A stretch of DNA of 64,000 nucleotides from Pyrenophora tritici-repentis (lineage: Eukaryota; Ascomycota; Dothideomycetes; Pleosporales; Pleosporaceae). Both the position numbers and the translations under genes were made by a program. The DNA lies in contig NC_089396.1 of NCBI RefSeq assembly GCF_003171515.1, positions 558,001 to 622,000 of the forward strand, written 5' to 3'. The notes below the pieces were generated by a model, which saw nothing but the letters and a program-made list of their open reading frames with translations, was not told where the DNA came from and did no database searches. This document shows positions 23,661 through 36,427 of this stretch, in pieces. Position 1 is the first letter of the stretch. Each line of letters opens with the position of its first letter.

Positions 23661-25523
23661 ATGGAGTCTGCACACCTCACCCACGCCCACGAACACGCCC
23701 GCACTGCTGCGACAGCCACCATATCCAACAGCGTCCTCACCGCGGGGCAAGAGCACGACAAGGCCGCGCGCGCCTTCCATGATGCCGCCCAAGACACGCA
23801 TAATGCAGAGGTATGTGGTCGCGGGGTAGTAATAAACAGTCTCTAACTTATCTAGGCTCTGCGTATCCTCAGTCTCCTCGAAGACCATCACCGCAAACTC
23901 GCCGGTTTGATCAAGGAAGCGCCGCGCAAAGAGAAGAAGGCAGTGGATGCTACCAAGCAGACCGATTCAACCAGCACCGCCCAGTCCAAGACATCCTCGC
24001 GAACATCGTCAGCTGCATCCACTACGCTCCCGACATCTCGCCGCCGACTCCCCCAGTCCTCGATAGCCACCAACCTCGCAGAGAAACGCGGCATACCCAG
24101 CGCAAAGAGGACTACGAGCGGGACATCCGTGAGTCTGGCCGGTGCTACAGCGGGCCGCAACGAGCAGCAGTCTACGCCAGTGCGTGATCTCCTAGCGCAA
24201 CAGTCGCGCAAGAATGAGTCGAACCATGTCCAAGATGCGCCCAAGCCTAGGGGAGCCCCTCCACAGCCTGCCACTCCTCCAGCAGAGGACAACTTCCGTC
24301 GCTTCTACGCCGCGTTTGGAGGAGTCATATCTGCCATCAGCGCTCCTCTCGCCTTTACCTCCCTCCCGCTCAACCCGTCCACGCCAACGCCTGTTTCTGA
24401 GCCAAAGGAAGAGAAGGTTGCAAAAACAAAGTCCAGAGCACAGTCGCCTGAAGCCTCTAGGACAGTCAAGTCATCCGTCCCCGACCTCGCAGCCCTGATA
24501 AGCAAGCCCGCACTCCGCGCTCTACGAGAAGATGGAGCACCTCCCCTGGGTCCCAACGAGAGTTTCTACCTCGTACCAACATCCGGTGGAACAGTCACCT
24601 ACGCCAGCGTCCTCAACGCCCAAAATGGGACACCCACTACCCAGCTCAACCCCATCGATGAGGGCTCCGGCTCTATGAGAGGCAGTTCCCACGAAGAATT
24701 CGTCGACGCAAGAGAAAGTGTTGGGCCCCCTTCACCCATCATATCACGCCGTCCACGTTCCCGCGGCGGTAGCACTACACCAAGTACAACTACAACCGCG
24801 ACAACCACGACCGGAGTAACGCCCGCCCGCAGCATAGCCGCCGGCCGCGGCACAGGCCACAAAACAATGGAAGAACTCGCCCTCGAAAATGACACCCTCA
24901 AATCCGTCATCGATAAACAAGCAAAACGAATCCAAATGTGGGAACTAAACTCTCAAAACAGCTTCAATGCTCTCGCTCAATCCTTCCGCGGTGCTCGTGG
25001 TCCCACCGGCCGTGATAACACGAATGCCCTCGCTCAAGCACTTGCTTCTCAGGGTATCCATCATGCCATGCCCTCCCCGCCTTTACCACCCCAGCCCCAG
25101 CCCCAACAGCAAACCCCAAGCTCCTCACCCAACCCTAGTTCTGGTGCAGCTGTAGACGCAGACACGACAAAACGCATAGCAGACCTCGAAGCCCTGCTCG
25201 CCGCGCAAAACGCCAAAGTCGCTGATCTAATGAGTAACAATGAGCAACTGGCTAAACAAAATGAACGTAATGCACAGGTTTTGGGAAGGTATCGGGAGCA
25301 GTGGGAGAAGCTCAAGGCGGGGGCGCGGAAGAAGGAGATGGAGAGGAGGGAGAAGAAAGGTGGGGATGCTGGGGGTGGGAATGGAGGTGGGAAGGAGGAT
25401 GGGAGGGCGAGTGAGGTGACGGTGGGGTTGGGCGTAGGGGAGAGTGTTGAAGGTGGTACTGCTGGTGCTGGTGCTGGTGGGGAGGAGGAGTTGGAGGAGG
25501 AGCCTGGGTTTGGGAAGGCCTAG
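23661..25523 (+). CDS. Coiled-coil protein with MIT-like N-terminus (possible Atg38/NRBF2-like)
   Basis: Two exons (23661-23810, 23856-25523) give 605 residues. The first 75 residues are helical, with two stretches (AHLTHAHEHARTAATATIS and AEALRILSLLEDHHRKLAGL) that resemble the three-helix MIT fold. A long low-complexity middle follows, then a coiled coil around ENDTLKSVIDKQAKRIQMWE and a second around DLEALLAAQNAKVADLMSNN, and a Gly/Glu-rich tail. MIT plus coiled coil is the layout of Atg38, a subunit of the autophagy PI3-kinase complex. That identity is a guess from architecture; the gene itself is well supported. Confidence 0.65.
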
Positions 25524-25835
25524 TTTGTTGAGAAGGGACGGCGTTATCTGGATGTGGGTATACATACCTTCAACTACAAGCCCATAACATACATAAGAAT
25601 GATAAAGAACAAGACCACTACAACAATTTCAGTATATCACTTATCCCCACTTCACCAAGCAAAGTTTATTTGATGCAATTGCGTTACTACCAAAAAGTTC
25701 AAGAAATAAACCTTCATCAACCATCGATCTCCCTTTGGCAATTTACCCTACCCTATCCTATCCTATCCAATTCAATCCCAATACTCCAATCATCAAAACT
25801 CCTTACCCCAGACTCAAAACGCAAACCCAACAAGC
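25524..25835. other. Convergent intergenic region
   Basis: 3' flanks of the MIT-like gene and the carbamoyl-phosphate synthase gene. AT-rich, with a ccctatcctatcctatcc short repeat near 25750. No gene is seen. Confidence 0.5.
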
Positions 25836-27353
25836 CTAAGCAGCAGAAGCAACAGGCTTCTGAGTAATAGGCTGGTAAGAAGGCGCAACCGGGCCTCCAA
25901 TATCAATCTGCTGACCGTCCATACCCGCAGCATGGCCCTCAAAGTCCGGTGCAGCAGGGTGAACGCCAACACGCTGCTTGCTGAGCAAGTCAACAAGAAG
26001 AGGGCTGGGCTTGTTGTTGCGCTCCGAGAAACCAGCCTGGTGGCTCTTGTACTGCTGGACGTTTTCCATGTACTTGTCAAAGAGGTAGGCCGAGTCAAGG
26101 GGTCCGCCCTTTGCTTCGGGGTGGAACTGAGCGCTGAAGATGGGACGGGAGTTGTGGATGAGACCCTCGTTGGACTGGTCGTTGAGGTTGGTAAAGTATT
26201 CCCTCCACTCGCTGGTTAGAGTGGTGGGATCAACGGCGTAGCCGTGATTTTGCGAGGTGATGTGGCATTTGCCAGTGGTAAGGTCAAGTGCGGGGATGTT
26301 GTGGGCACGGTTTCCGTACTTGAGCTTGATTGTCTTTGCTCCGGCAGCGAGCGCAATCAATTGGTGACCCATACAGATACCCATGACAGGGATTTGCGAC
26401 GTCTCGAAGAGCTTGCGGAGGTTGTGCACGGTGGTGGTGCAGTGGGTTGGGTCACCTGGGCCGTTGGAGATGAAGACTCCGTCAAAGTGGTGCGCAACCT
26501 TGTGGATGGGGTAGTCAAAGGGGAAGCAGGTAACGCTAGCACCGCGAGAGACGAGGCTGCGGAGAATGTTCTCCTTGACACCGCAGTCGATCAGAGCCAC
26601 ATGCATGTCGCCCAGAGAAGAGCTGACGTGGAAAGGTGCCTTGGTGGATACGCGACGGACGAGGTTGATAGCCTCAGGGTCGATGTAAGCCTCATCCTCA
26701 TCGGCATCGTACTCCTCTCCAACTGAGATGCGAGCAAGGGAAGAACCTTGTTCACGGAGGTATGTGACAATCTCACGAGTATCAACGCCCGAGATGGCGG
26801 GAACACCCTCACGAGCACACCATTGTGCAAGTGACTCGACCGCAGTCCAATGGCTGTGCTTCAGAGCGTAGTCCTGGACGACAATACCCGATGCTTGGAT
26901 CCATGGCGACTCAAAGTAGCGGAGCAGGCCATGCTCATCGCGGGCGCTTGATGGAACTCCATAGTTGCCAATAAGCGGTTGTGTGAAGACGAGAATCTGA
27001 CCACGGTATGAGGGGTCAGTCATAGACTCGGGGTATCCGACGAGCGAGGTGGTAAAGACGGCCTCGCCAGAGACGTTGGTTTTGGCACCAAAGGACCTGC
27101 CCTCGAAGATGGGTCCGTTCTATGAGTGGTGAGTAATGTGCAGGGTCAAAAGTATGAATGTACATACCTTGATGGTAAATGTAGCGGGTTCATTGGAGAT
27201 CTCTGTAGCCTTGCGCATGCTAGGAGTTGGCATGGCACGTTGAGTGTTTGCCTGTACGGTAGCCAGGTAGCGGGCTTGTACTGGGTTCTTTGTCACACGT
27301 CCCAGGCGACCTGCGGACCGGACGGCGGAAGGTTTAAACATTTGCGACAACAT
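25836..27353 (-). CDS. cpa1: Arginine-specific carbamoyl-phosphate synthase, small (glutaminase) subunit, mitochondrial
   Basis: Two exons (27353-27168, 27119-25836) give 489 residues. An Arg/Ser/Ala-rich, acid-free N-terminus is a mitochondrial presequence. The CPSase small-chain N-domain follows ([30 protein letters not shown]), then a class-I glutamine amidotransferase domain with nucleophile in MGICMGHQL and the His/Glu pair in FHPEAKGGP. It makes ammonia for carbamoyl phosphate in arginine synthesis (Neurospora arg-2, yeast CPA1). The mRNA leader carries the arginine attenuator uORF listed next, so translation is expected to fall when arginine is plentiful. Confidence 0.96.
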
Positions 27354-27405
27354 GATGAGCGGGAATGTGGTGTAAATAGTGTTTTTGTTCGGTAGGGGTA
27401 GGCGT

Positions 27406-27681
27406 TCAGTTTACTGAGGCCTTCCACAGGTGGTCTGCAACATGATCAGTACAGACGCTCGACGCGGCAGCTTCGGATGGCAGCATACCTGAGATGTAGT
27501 CCTGCAAAACTCAATTAGCCAATGTCATCAAAGAGAAAAGAAGACGAGACGAGAAAAGAATGCATCGAGCATCAAGCCACCTAGCAATACGGCCGGCGGT
27601 GAATTGACGGTGAGCAGCTCAAGCGGAGATAAGAACCTCATAACGTACCTGGGAAGTGAAGAGTGTCGGGGCAGCACTCAT
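27406..27681 (-). CDS. Arginine attenuator peptide uORF (24 codons, spliced)
   Basis: Three small exons (27681-27649, 27501-27489, 27434-27406) join to a 24-residue peptide whose core is TSQDYISDHLWKA. This matches the arginine attenuator peptide in length and in the residues known to matter: Asp at position 12 and Trp at 19. The two introns (147 and 54 nt) have standard GT/AG ends. The uORF stop lies about 50 nt before the cpa1 ATG. In Neurospora and yeast this nascent peptide stalls the ribosome at its stop codon in high arginine and so reduces synthesis downstream. It is on the same transcript as cpa1. Confidence 0.92.
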
Positions 27682-28754
27682 ATGCGCGATAGTAGGGCCA
27701 GTCGATGGTAGAAGAGGGCGGGGTTTCACCGCAGTGACTATTTCAAGCTTTGCGTTTTTTCGAACAGGGTGGAGCAGGAGGAAGGTGGAAGAGGGTTATG
27801 TGAAAGCAAAATGACTGACGATGGCGTTAGACGATTTTCAACTGCGGGACACTGACCAGCACAGACGTAATCAGCGCCAACGTGCAGGGACAACCAATCG
27901 ACAACCAATGACTACATTGCTGACAGGGCTGACTAGATAGCATCTGTCACGATAAGATTGGACTGGACCAAATTTTTTCAAACCTACATCCTGGTCATCT
28001 GGGGAAGTACAGTCTCGGTATCATTGTTTTCACCCCGCTATCCCGTAGTACCTGTGCTGTTCCGGACCCTGCCGCTACTGAATAACTTCAATTTTGCATC
28101 TTTGAACTTTAAGCGCGTAGCGCACAAAGATTCTACCAACACAACACGTGTAATCCGTACTCGGGGTTATCTTTGCCGGAACCAACATGACAGTTTTTCC
28201 TCGGAGGTCCACACGACGATCAAAGTCAATTTGGAGGGTTCCAAGTGGAGAGTCATAGGCCGCGGGCCTTTTCCGATGTCGGCACCTTTTTGTTGTTTGA
28301 TAGGTTTGCCGAACATTCCAGATCGACAACAAGGAATATTGACGATACACAAACGAGTGCGCCTTGTCTCGGATGGACTCGCGCATCGGAGGCATGTTTT
28401 GCGGGTGAGGTTGCGTTATAGACTACGTGGTCTGAACAGCCCTTTTGACTTTACCTTCTCTTGCCGTCTCTGGGTTGTGCGGTGTGTAATGGTAAGATCG
28501 TGAGCCCGAGCCGCTGTTATGTCCAACTAGGTACGCGTCATCAGCAGGATTCATAGCAGGTCAAATATACTCTTCACTGCCGAATGGGTAATATATATCT
28601 GCCAATTAGTCGTTTATTCCTCTGATTCTGCTTACACTCACTTTAACAACCTGTAAGATGACATTCAAAACGAAATTAATTTTCATCAAGCCGCGGAATC
28701 CCACGCGCTCGTGTATCATGACATCAATATATACATCGAAATATCATCATCCAT
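27682..28754. other. Intergenic region, cpa1 promoter and GH3 3' flank
   Basis: About 1.07 kb with no supported gene. The left part is the cpa1 promoter. Open frames at 27958-28503 (+) and 28075-28395 (-) have no recognisable motif and mirror each other. Confidence 0.5.
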
Positions 28755-31144
28755 CTACACCACAATCTTCCCCGTCAGCCTAACATCTCTCGAACTAGCA
28801 CCAACAAAGACCTGGTACTCGCCACTCGCAACCGTCCACTTCATCGTCGCCTCATCAAAGTAGCTCAAATCCCTCCTCCTCAGCTTGAAAGTCGCAACTC
28901 CATTTGCTCCAGCGTTCAACTTGAGCTTGGAGAATCCTCTCAGCTGCTTGGGCGAAGAGTTGGTTGACTTGGGGTATCCGATGTAGAGTTGCGGTACCTC
29001 CGCACCAGCGACTTTACCGCTGTTGCTGATCTTGGCCGTGACGGTCGCGACGGTTTCGAAAAGGTCGGCGGGACCACCGGGGATGATGGGACCGGTGGCG
29101 GGACCGGCAGAGGGCTTGCCAGTGATGGAGAGGTCAGAGTATGTGAAGTTTGTGTATGAAAGACCGAAGCCGAACTCGAACCTAGGGGTAATGTTTTGGG
29201 CGTCAAAATGGCGGTAGTCGACGTTAAGTGACCAGTCCTTGTCGTCACCATTGGGAATCACAGTACCGTAGTCTGACTGCTTCTTGGCGATGGTGTAAGG
29301 GAGCTTGCCGCTGGGGGATGCGGCGCCGTACAGGATATCGACGAGACCGTTTCCGGATTCTTGGCCTGGAAGACCGGCCCAGACGACGGCGACGACGTTG
29401 GGGTTCTCGATCCAGCGCTCCATCAAGATGGGACCGACGCTGTGGACGACAATGACGGTCTTCTTGTTGACGGCTGCGACGGCCTCGACGAGCTCGTTGC
29501 CGTTGTGCCAGGGGTCGAGGTTGATTCTGTCACCGGGGTTGCCTTCGACGGTGATGTAGCCTTCGCCTGCATTGGCGTTGATGCATACAACAGCGATGCT
29601 AGCATTCTGAGCAGCAGCAGCACCTTGGCTTGCATTGTCAGTAGGGGCAGACTTGACAGTGGTGCCGTCCTTTTGGGCTTGAGCCTTGATGGCGTCTAAA
29701 GGAGCAACGAGGTACGGGAACTCGACTGAGCCAGATCCCCAACCCATGGCGAGTGTGCCTTCGGTGCAGCCGCGGTCAACGCACGCGTTGGCTCCCCTGG
29801 GGTTGACAATGCTGTCGCTTCCAATAACAGCGATGCTCTTGGGCTTGCTAAGGGGCAGAGCTGACTGGGTGTTCTTCAGCAAGACAATACCGTCACGAGC
29901 TGTAGCGCGGACGTTCGTCTTGTGGTTCTTGGCAACATCGCGGGTGACGATATTCCAGGAGTTGAATGTGACGTTGGGGTAAGCCTTGTCTTGACCGAGG
30001 AGGTACCAAGATGCCAAAACACGAGTGACCATGTCGTCAAGACGCGCTTGCTTGACTGTGCCGTTACCAATAGCGCTTGCGAGCTGAGGACCCCAGAACT
30101 TGCTGCCCGCGGGAACGGCGAAGTCGCTACCGGGCATGGTCATGTCGAGACCACCGTTTGCGCTACCGGTGGTGGTGTGTTGAGCATTCCAGTCGGACAT
30201 GATGTAACCACGGTGACCCATCTCGTCTTTGAGCATCTTTTGCATGATACCCTCACTCTCGCAAGCCCAGGTACCGTTGATCTTGTTGTAACTGCACATG
30301 AACGCAGCCACGTTGCTGTGGGCAGCATCCTGGAACGGCCAGGCGTAGACTTCGCGAAGAATTCGGTCAGATACATCGGAGCTCATGGTGTCTCTCTTCA
30401 CCTCCTGCTCGTTGACAAGCCAGTGCTTGGCAGTGGCCTGGACACCAGATTCCTGCATACCCTCAATGGTGTGGGCCATCATGATACCCTGGAGGTAGGG
30501 ATCAGAGCCGAAGCCCTCCCAGTTACGGCCGCCATCGGGATGCTTGCCAAGGGGACCGGCAGAAGGACCCAACTGGACGTTGACGCCGAGTGCCTTGGAT
30601 TCTGCGCCGAGGAAAGAGCCGCGCTCCCTGACGAGGTCGATGTCCCATGTGCTGGCAGCGTGGATACCAGCAGAGAAAGCAGTTACGCCGTTGACATAGC
30701 GTATACCGAGTGGGCCATCTTGAAGTTGTTAGCACGGCCATACGACTCGCGAGCTAAGTACAGGGAGTTTTGATATTCCTTTTTCCGAACAAGCCCCTCT
30801 TTTCCCGACTCGCACGACTATGAAACAATAATTGCTTACCTTGCAAACAAAGCGATGGGTACCCAATCGAGGCGGCCGCCTTGGTGTTTCCAACGCAGGG
30901 ACCATTTTGCCAGCCTACGCCAGTGACGAGACCAATCTTCTCATCTTGAGAGAGCTTTGCAAGCGCCGCAGTCGCTTTTGCGTGGGCATCGTCCCAACTG
31001 CCAACTGCACGCTTTGCAGAGGTCAAGTCAAACGGGATTGCTAATGGAATTAGTAAGGATCATCATATATAAAGCATGTCAAGCCGCACCTGAAGCCTTG
31101 GACAAGGCCACCGTAGCAAGCACTGGGAGAATGTAAGACCGCAT
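28755..31144 (-). CDS. Secreted GH3 beta-glucosidase
   Basis: Three exons (31144-31090, 31040-30840, 30718-28755) give 739 residues. A signal peptide (MRSYILPVLATVALSKA) is encoded by exon 1. GH3 motifs follow: KIGLVTGVGW, PSLCLQDGPLGIRY, VQLGPSAGPLG, KHWLVNEQE, and the nucleophile Asp in GYIMSDWNAQHT (about residue 258). The (alpha/beta)6 domain has GEGYITVEGNPGDR, and a fibronectin type III-like domain ends the protein (VFVGASSRDVRLTG). It would cleave cellobiose and short beta-glucosides outside the cell. Intron 2 is 121 nt, longer than most here. Confidence 0.93.
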
Positions 31145-32055
31145 GATGAAGAATATCAACGTCCAAGAGAGTGAACTGGGCGTCTGCCTTAGAATTGATG
31201 GCACTTGATGTGATTAAATATTCTTCCATCTATAATGCCACGGACCGACCAAGCCCGAGGAAGCTCTACTGCAAGCCCACTTGCCCCTTGGCCAAAGGGC
31301 ACTTGGTCCATAGTGGATATAGCCCATCCCACACAACCGAAAACCATGCTTTGAACAGGCAGTGCTATGGAGGGTGGCGAACCGTGTGTTTGATTGAAGG
31401 GGTGTGGGGAGAATGTAGGGCTGCGGCCCGTTGTTCCCAAGCCCAAGAGCCGGCTGCCAGGGGCTAGCGAATAGGAACATCAAAAGCTACATCGCAAGCG
31501 GACGAATCCCCGGAAAGTCATCTAGTGCATGATGAAGACGCGGAGGAACCATGTGGGGAGCGTGCGGCTCATCTTGTGATGTATAGTGAACTGAGCTAGT
31601 TGACCGGCCTGCCAGCTTCTGCTATTCGCACACCGCTCTTGGTCCTGCAACACGTGCAGCGCCACGCCGGATATTTCTGCATATTGTACCCCACTAAGAA
31701 TGACATGTCTCTTACTTTGGGACGCCGTTGATTTTGAGGGGTCATGTTCCTTCCAGAAAGCCTTAGCACACGGTCATGTGCATCTTGGCTATGGCGACAT
31801 GACGACGCCCAAGCTTGTGTGTTCCCACCAGGCACTGCATGAGCTGCCTTTTCACCAGAGTAACGCAATTTGACGTAGGCTTCGGACTCGTGCCTATAAC
31901 AGTCGTAAGAATGCCTAAGGGAATAAGCACTTGCCGGGAGTGCCGTCTTGGACCTCGGGAAAAACTGCAGGGTGCCCTCCTAAGTTTGATGATGGTCCGA
32001 TGCTGACAGCCGCTCTCGGGCCATTTTTTGTTTCATGATATCCCGGAAACTCAAC
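31145..32055. other. Intergenic region, GH3 promoter
   Basis: About 910 bp between the GH3 start and the end of the next minus-strand gene. Frames at 31189-31483 and 31596-31868 lack motifs and consistent starts. No gene is seen. Confidence 0.5.
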
Positions 32056-33437
32056 TCAGGAGTACTCTGCGTATTCGCAGTCGTCATTCAGTCGCAAACA
32101 GTGAGCGCACGATGGCCTCTCTTCAGTACACTTTCGTTTTCGCTGTTTACAATTCAGGCAGCCATTCTTGGAGCACTTTTTGCTGCCCAACACTTCATAC
32201 TGGCATGTCCACAGTCCTCTACGACACTGGTTGCACGTGGGCTTGGCCTCATTGCACTTGATCTTCTTCTCGCGGCAGCGAATGCAAGCCCCACCGACTG
32301 GTATCATCGGCGGTGGCTCGGTGCTAACAGGGACCTTCTTGCGTGACCTAGTGGGAGATGCGGGCAGTTGAGCCTTTTTGTTCTTCTTGGTGGACGTCTT
32401 GCGACCTGCTGTGGGCGACTACCGCCGCCTTCCTCTTGCGCGTCTTCTTGACTGACGACTTTGGCGCTTCTGGCGATGTTGACATGTCGAGATCTCCATC
32501 GATGAACTCATCTTGCACTTGCGCGTCGGCCTTTTTGCTGCGTCTTTTGCGCGGTTTCTTTTCGCTTGCAACGTCGATTACCGGACCGCCATCATCGTTC
32601 GTGGCGAGAGCGGGAAGACTATCAAAAGTCAGATTTGATACCGGATGTCACATGCCAGAACTGCAAGTGTAACCGGATGAGTCAACTTACCTGTCATCGT
32701 TCTGATGAGTGGTATGAATGGGATTATGCTTGTAGACGACATTGATGGCTTGTCGCTGGAGGGAGAATTTGACATGGATAGCGCCTTCGCAGTCGTAAGT
32801 TGGCAGCCCTGCCTGTCCTTTCTTGACTTCCACTTCACTTGCATGGCCGTTTTGAGACATGTTTTTTTGTTGGTTGGTTTTGCGATTGTGGTTCTGCAGA
32901 CTGTCTAGGCAGACATACTTGAGTCTCGCGCCATCGCCACCCTCCTTGTTTTGGGCGGAGCGCTCAGTGTACTTGAACCCGTCTGTCTCCTGGATGGCTT
33001 CAATAATGGATCTGTACGGGTTGAGTAAAGGCGAGGCAGAGTGCAGAATTCAAGTACCTGGCAATTGCTCGCTGCACCTTTAGTCGGTCTTTCCCGTCAA
33101 TGTCCTGACACAGCGCATATTCGACGGCGATGCTTTGGGCATAATCGGTGGGCTGTATCAGTGCGTCAAGACTCTGTTGCTGGGTCACGGGAACTGTGAT
33201 GGTTGAAGCAGCGGCAAAGATGAACTCTGTGACGACATGTGTGGGGATGAAGCTGGCGGAGTTCTTGTCCACCTCATTGCGCAGAGCACCTTCAAGGGAC
33301 TATATCACGAGCACCTTAGCTGCGTTCGTTACGGGCTGGCAGATGGTTATTACTTCAAGAGTCGGACAACGGTAGTAGACGTCGGGATTCAGGCCCTTGT
33401 GATAGTGAAGATCTAATTCGTCCTCGAGACCCTCCAT
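32056..33437 (-). pseudogene. DNA-binding-type protein with two tandem Zn(II)2Cys6 clusters; apparent one-base frameshift
   Basis: Four exons (33437-33354, 33299-33058, 33011-32691, 32618-32056) read in one frame except for a +1 shift near 32413-32428. The N-terminal half has a Cys/His pattern (YVCLDSLQNH, YDCEGAIHVK, then HNPIHTTH) reminiscent of WRKY/FLYWCH-like zinc folds; this is speculative. A Lys/Arg-rich linker leads to two adjacent complete zinc clusters: CIRCREKKIKC-x6-CNQC-x6-C and CLNCKQRKRKC-x6-CAHC-x6-C. The protein would be about 402 residues. The shift may be a base error in the GGG at 32413-32415, a real mutation, or a missed 100-nt intron with a weak GTGCAA donor. Marked as possibly broken for that reason. 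Confidence 0.6.
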
Positions 33438-34879
33438 GGCATGTCAACTTGCGGCACGGCTGCTGAGTGGTAGAAGGTACCGCCTCGTTGCATGATGCAG
33501 CGTGAGTTGAGACGAATGGAGATGGAGCCGTCCAAGCGTGGCGGGGCTTAGTTTCGCCGAAGGCCGAGGTTGCCGCTGATTGGCGGTGCGGGGTTGCCCT
33601 GCAGCAAGCTAAAATTCGAGTCTATCGGCAATAGACCAAGCGTAGACACCGGGCATAGTTGAGAGATTGCATGCTGTGATGAGGTTGGTAATGTTGACAA
33701 GCCTAATTATGTTGATGAGGTTGACAACTGGCTCAACAACATACAAGTGGGGGGTCTAATTCTATTCCATCTACACACATAAGTATACGCTGTACAGAAT
33801 CTGCGCAAACACTCCCTGCGCCTTGGACGTCGGGAGGACGATCAGCCACGTTGTTGGCTGTGCACGGATCTTCCTAGATCTGGGGCTGCTCTTGTCCAGG
33901 GACTCTTGTCTAGGGATAACTTTATAGTTGGTGCTGGGCTGGAATGCAGAAGATGCAGCAACGCTCTCGCAGCTGGTATTGTAGGTACGTAGTCCTGGTC
34001 GCTCGTAGCAGCGTCTCCCAGGCCAATGCCAGCCCCCGCGCATGGCATGTGTCTGCGGCAGTTGTTCAGACGGCCCTGCCACGCATGCGCTCAATTAAAG
34101 TAGCACGCGGCCATGGTCACAGTCTGGCCTGGGTAAAAATGAAGCTTGCAATTGCAGGTAGCTTGCAGAGTGAAATTGTGCAGACATGCAGACGCTACCT
34201 AGGCCGATACATAATATGCCGCTGCCGAGCTACGGGCGGGAGCCGATGCAAGCTTCCAAGCTTGAGATAACAGTCCTAAGCCGCTTTCAACTGCTGATTG
34301 GCGTGGTTGCAGCTCCAGGTCCGCAGGTGCATCTCGCATCTTGCAACCTCACCTAAGCCCTCAAACGCCGCGACCTTGTCGTGTATTCTCGCCTCTTTGC
34401 CGGCTCCGCTGCGCCTGTGCTGTCCTTGTTGGGTCGCGTGTCTTGTGCCTTGTCCTCGAACCTACCCAGCCCGCCTTGAATTGCCCGCCCTCCCACTGCC
34501 CGCCCTGGAGCTCGACCCAGTCTAACGTTTCGAGTTTCACTCCCCAAGCCAGCGTAGCACGCGCCGCCGCCCGTCTGCACCACGACTCACAGGTATGCGT
34601 GCCCGAGTCTGCCATCTTGATCGCATAGCCCATTCTGAGACTGACTGGCTGTCGAGTAGACTCTCTCCACTCATTTCGACCCCTCGTTTGGATAGCAGGC
34701 CAACTCTAGCCCTAGCCCGTAGCGACATCTCCGCATTACTACCTCCTTAGTCCAAACCACCTGCACCAACTAGGAATTTTCGTCACCGTTTCTCGCCCAC
34801 CCAAACAAATTATCGCTATCCAAAGAGCTGCTTCTTGGGATTCAAATTTCCCTTCTTTCGCAATCTTCTAAACCTCACC
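33438..34879. other. Intergenic region upstream of cdc42
   Basis: About 1.4 kb with only motif-free overlapping frames. The CT-rich stretch before 34880 looks like the cdc42 5' leader. No other gene is supported. Confidence 0.5.
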
Positions 34880-35657
<778 letters not shown>

Positions 35658-35904
35658 GGGCAAGCGGCAGTTGTGCAAGATTGCATGCGGTGAGCTTTTG
35701 GGTGCAGAACTTCTTTGATTAGGCGTGAATCTTTTGGATACCTCTCGAATACAGGCGCCATTTGTGGGTAGCGTTCATTTTCTTATCCTCAGTCTGGTCC
35801 TTTTCTTTTGCTATTCGCGTTGACATGCTGTCATTGCAGAAGCCCAGAGGGCAGTCAACCAGAATATATCCAAGTCCAGACAATTTTCAATTCCCCTTGC
35901 GTGT

Positions 35905-35992
35905 CAGAAGTGGCATGAACATCTTTTTGATTCTACGTCAAGTCCATCAGAAGTGGCATGAACATCTCTTTGATTCTGCACATCAAGTCCAT
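35905..35992. repeat. Imperfect tandem duplication of about 43 bp
   Basis: Two adjacent copies (35905-35947, 35948-35992) both begin cagaagtggcatgaacatct and end caagtccat, with a few substitutions and a short indel between them. It lies downstream of cdc42. Confidence 0.9.
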
Positions 35993-36252
35993 TTCCCTCT
36001 TAGTCGTAGATTGGCGACCTGTACGGCACATACGGCACACTGTCTTGCTCTCTCTCATTAAAGTCTGCATCACTGCGTATTTATCCCTCACTTACACGCA
36101 GTGAGCACTTGCACGTAGTGAGCGTGAGTCCGCTTGCTGCTGTGATGGGTGCCTATAGATATCTCTCCACCACGGGCTTTCGTGAGCTCTTTAGCTTGTA
36201 CACGACTTTTAGAAGCGCCAGACAGCAACACATGACGCCCCGTCTCGAACCT

Positions 36253-36272
36253 CGCCGCCGCCGCCGCCGCCG
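36253..36272. repeat. CGC trinucleotide microsatellite
   Basis: About seven CGC units in intergenic sequence before the coiled-coil gene. Confidence 0.85.
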
Positions 36273-36427
36273 ACTAACCTCTACTAATCAGAAAGACTCA
36301 TTCTAACGTGCACAAGTATAGGAAAACAGCGATTTCAGCTGTATGGGCTGGCCGACCCGGTTCGTCACCCTCAGTGTAACCATGACCCGCAAGTTACTCA
36401 CAAGATAGCAGGTCGGCTCAGTTGAGC

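Larger units (their letters stand above)
35658..36427. other. Intergenic region between cdc42 and a coiled-coil gene
   Basis: About 770 bp; contains a 43-bp imperfect tandem duplication (35905-35992) and a CGC microsatellite (36253-36272). No gene is supported. Confidence 0.5.

Noticed and set aside
27958..28503. 181-codon plus-strand frame in the cpa1-GH3 gap
   Set aside because: No motif, unusual composition, mirrored by a minus-strand frame; no coherent start or splice context.
36253..36272. CGC repeat as a coding poly-Arg tract
   Set aside because: It is outside any supported exon; treated as a simple microsatellite.
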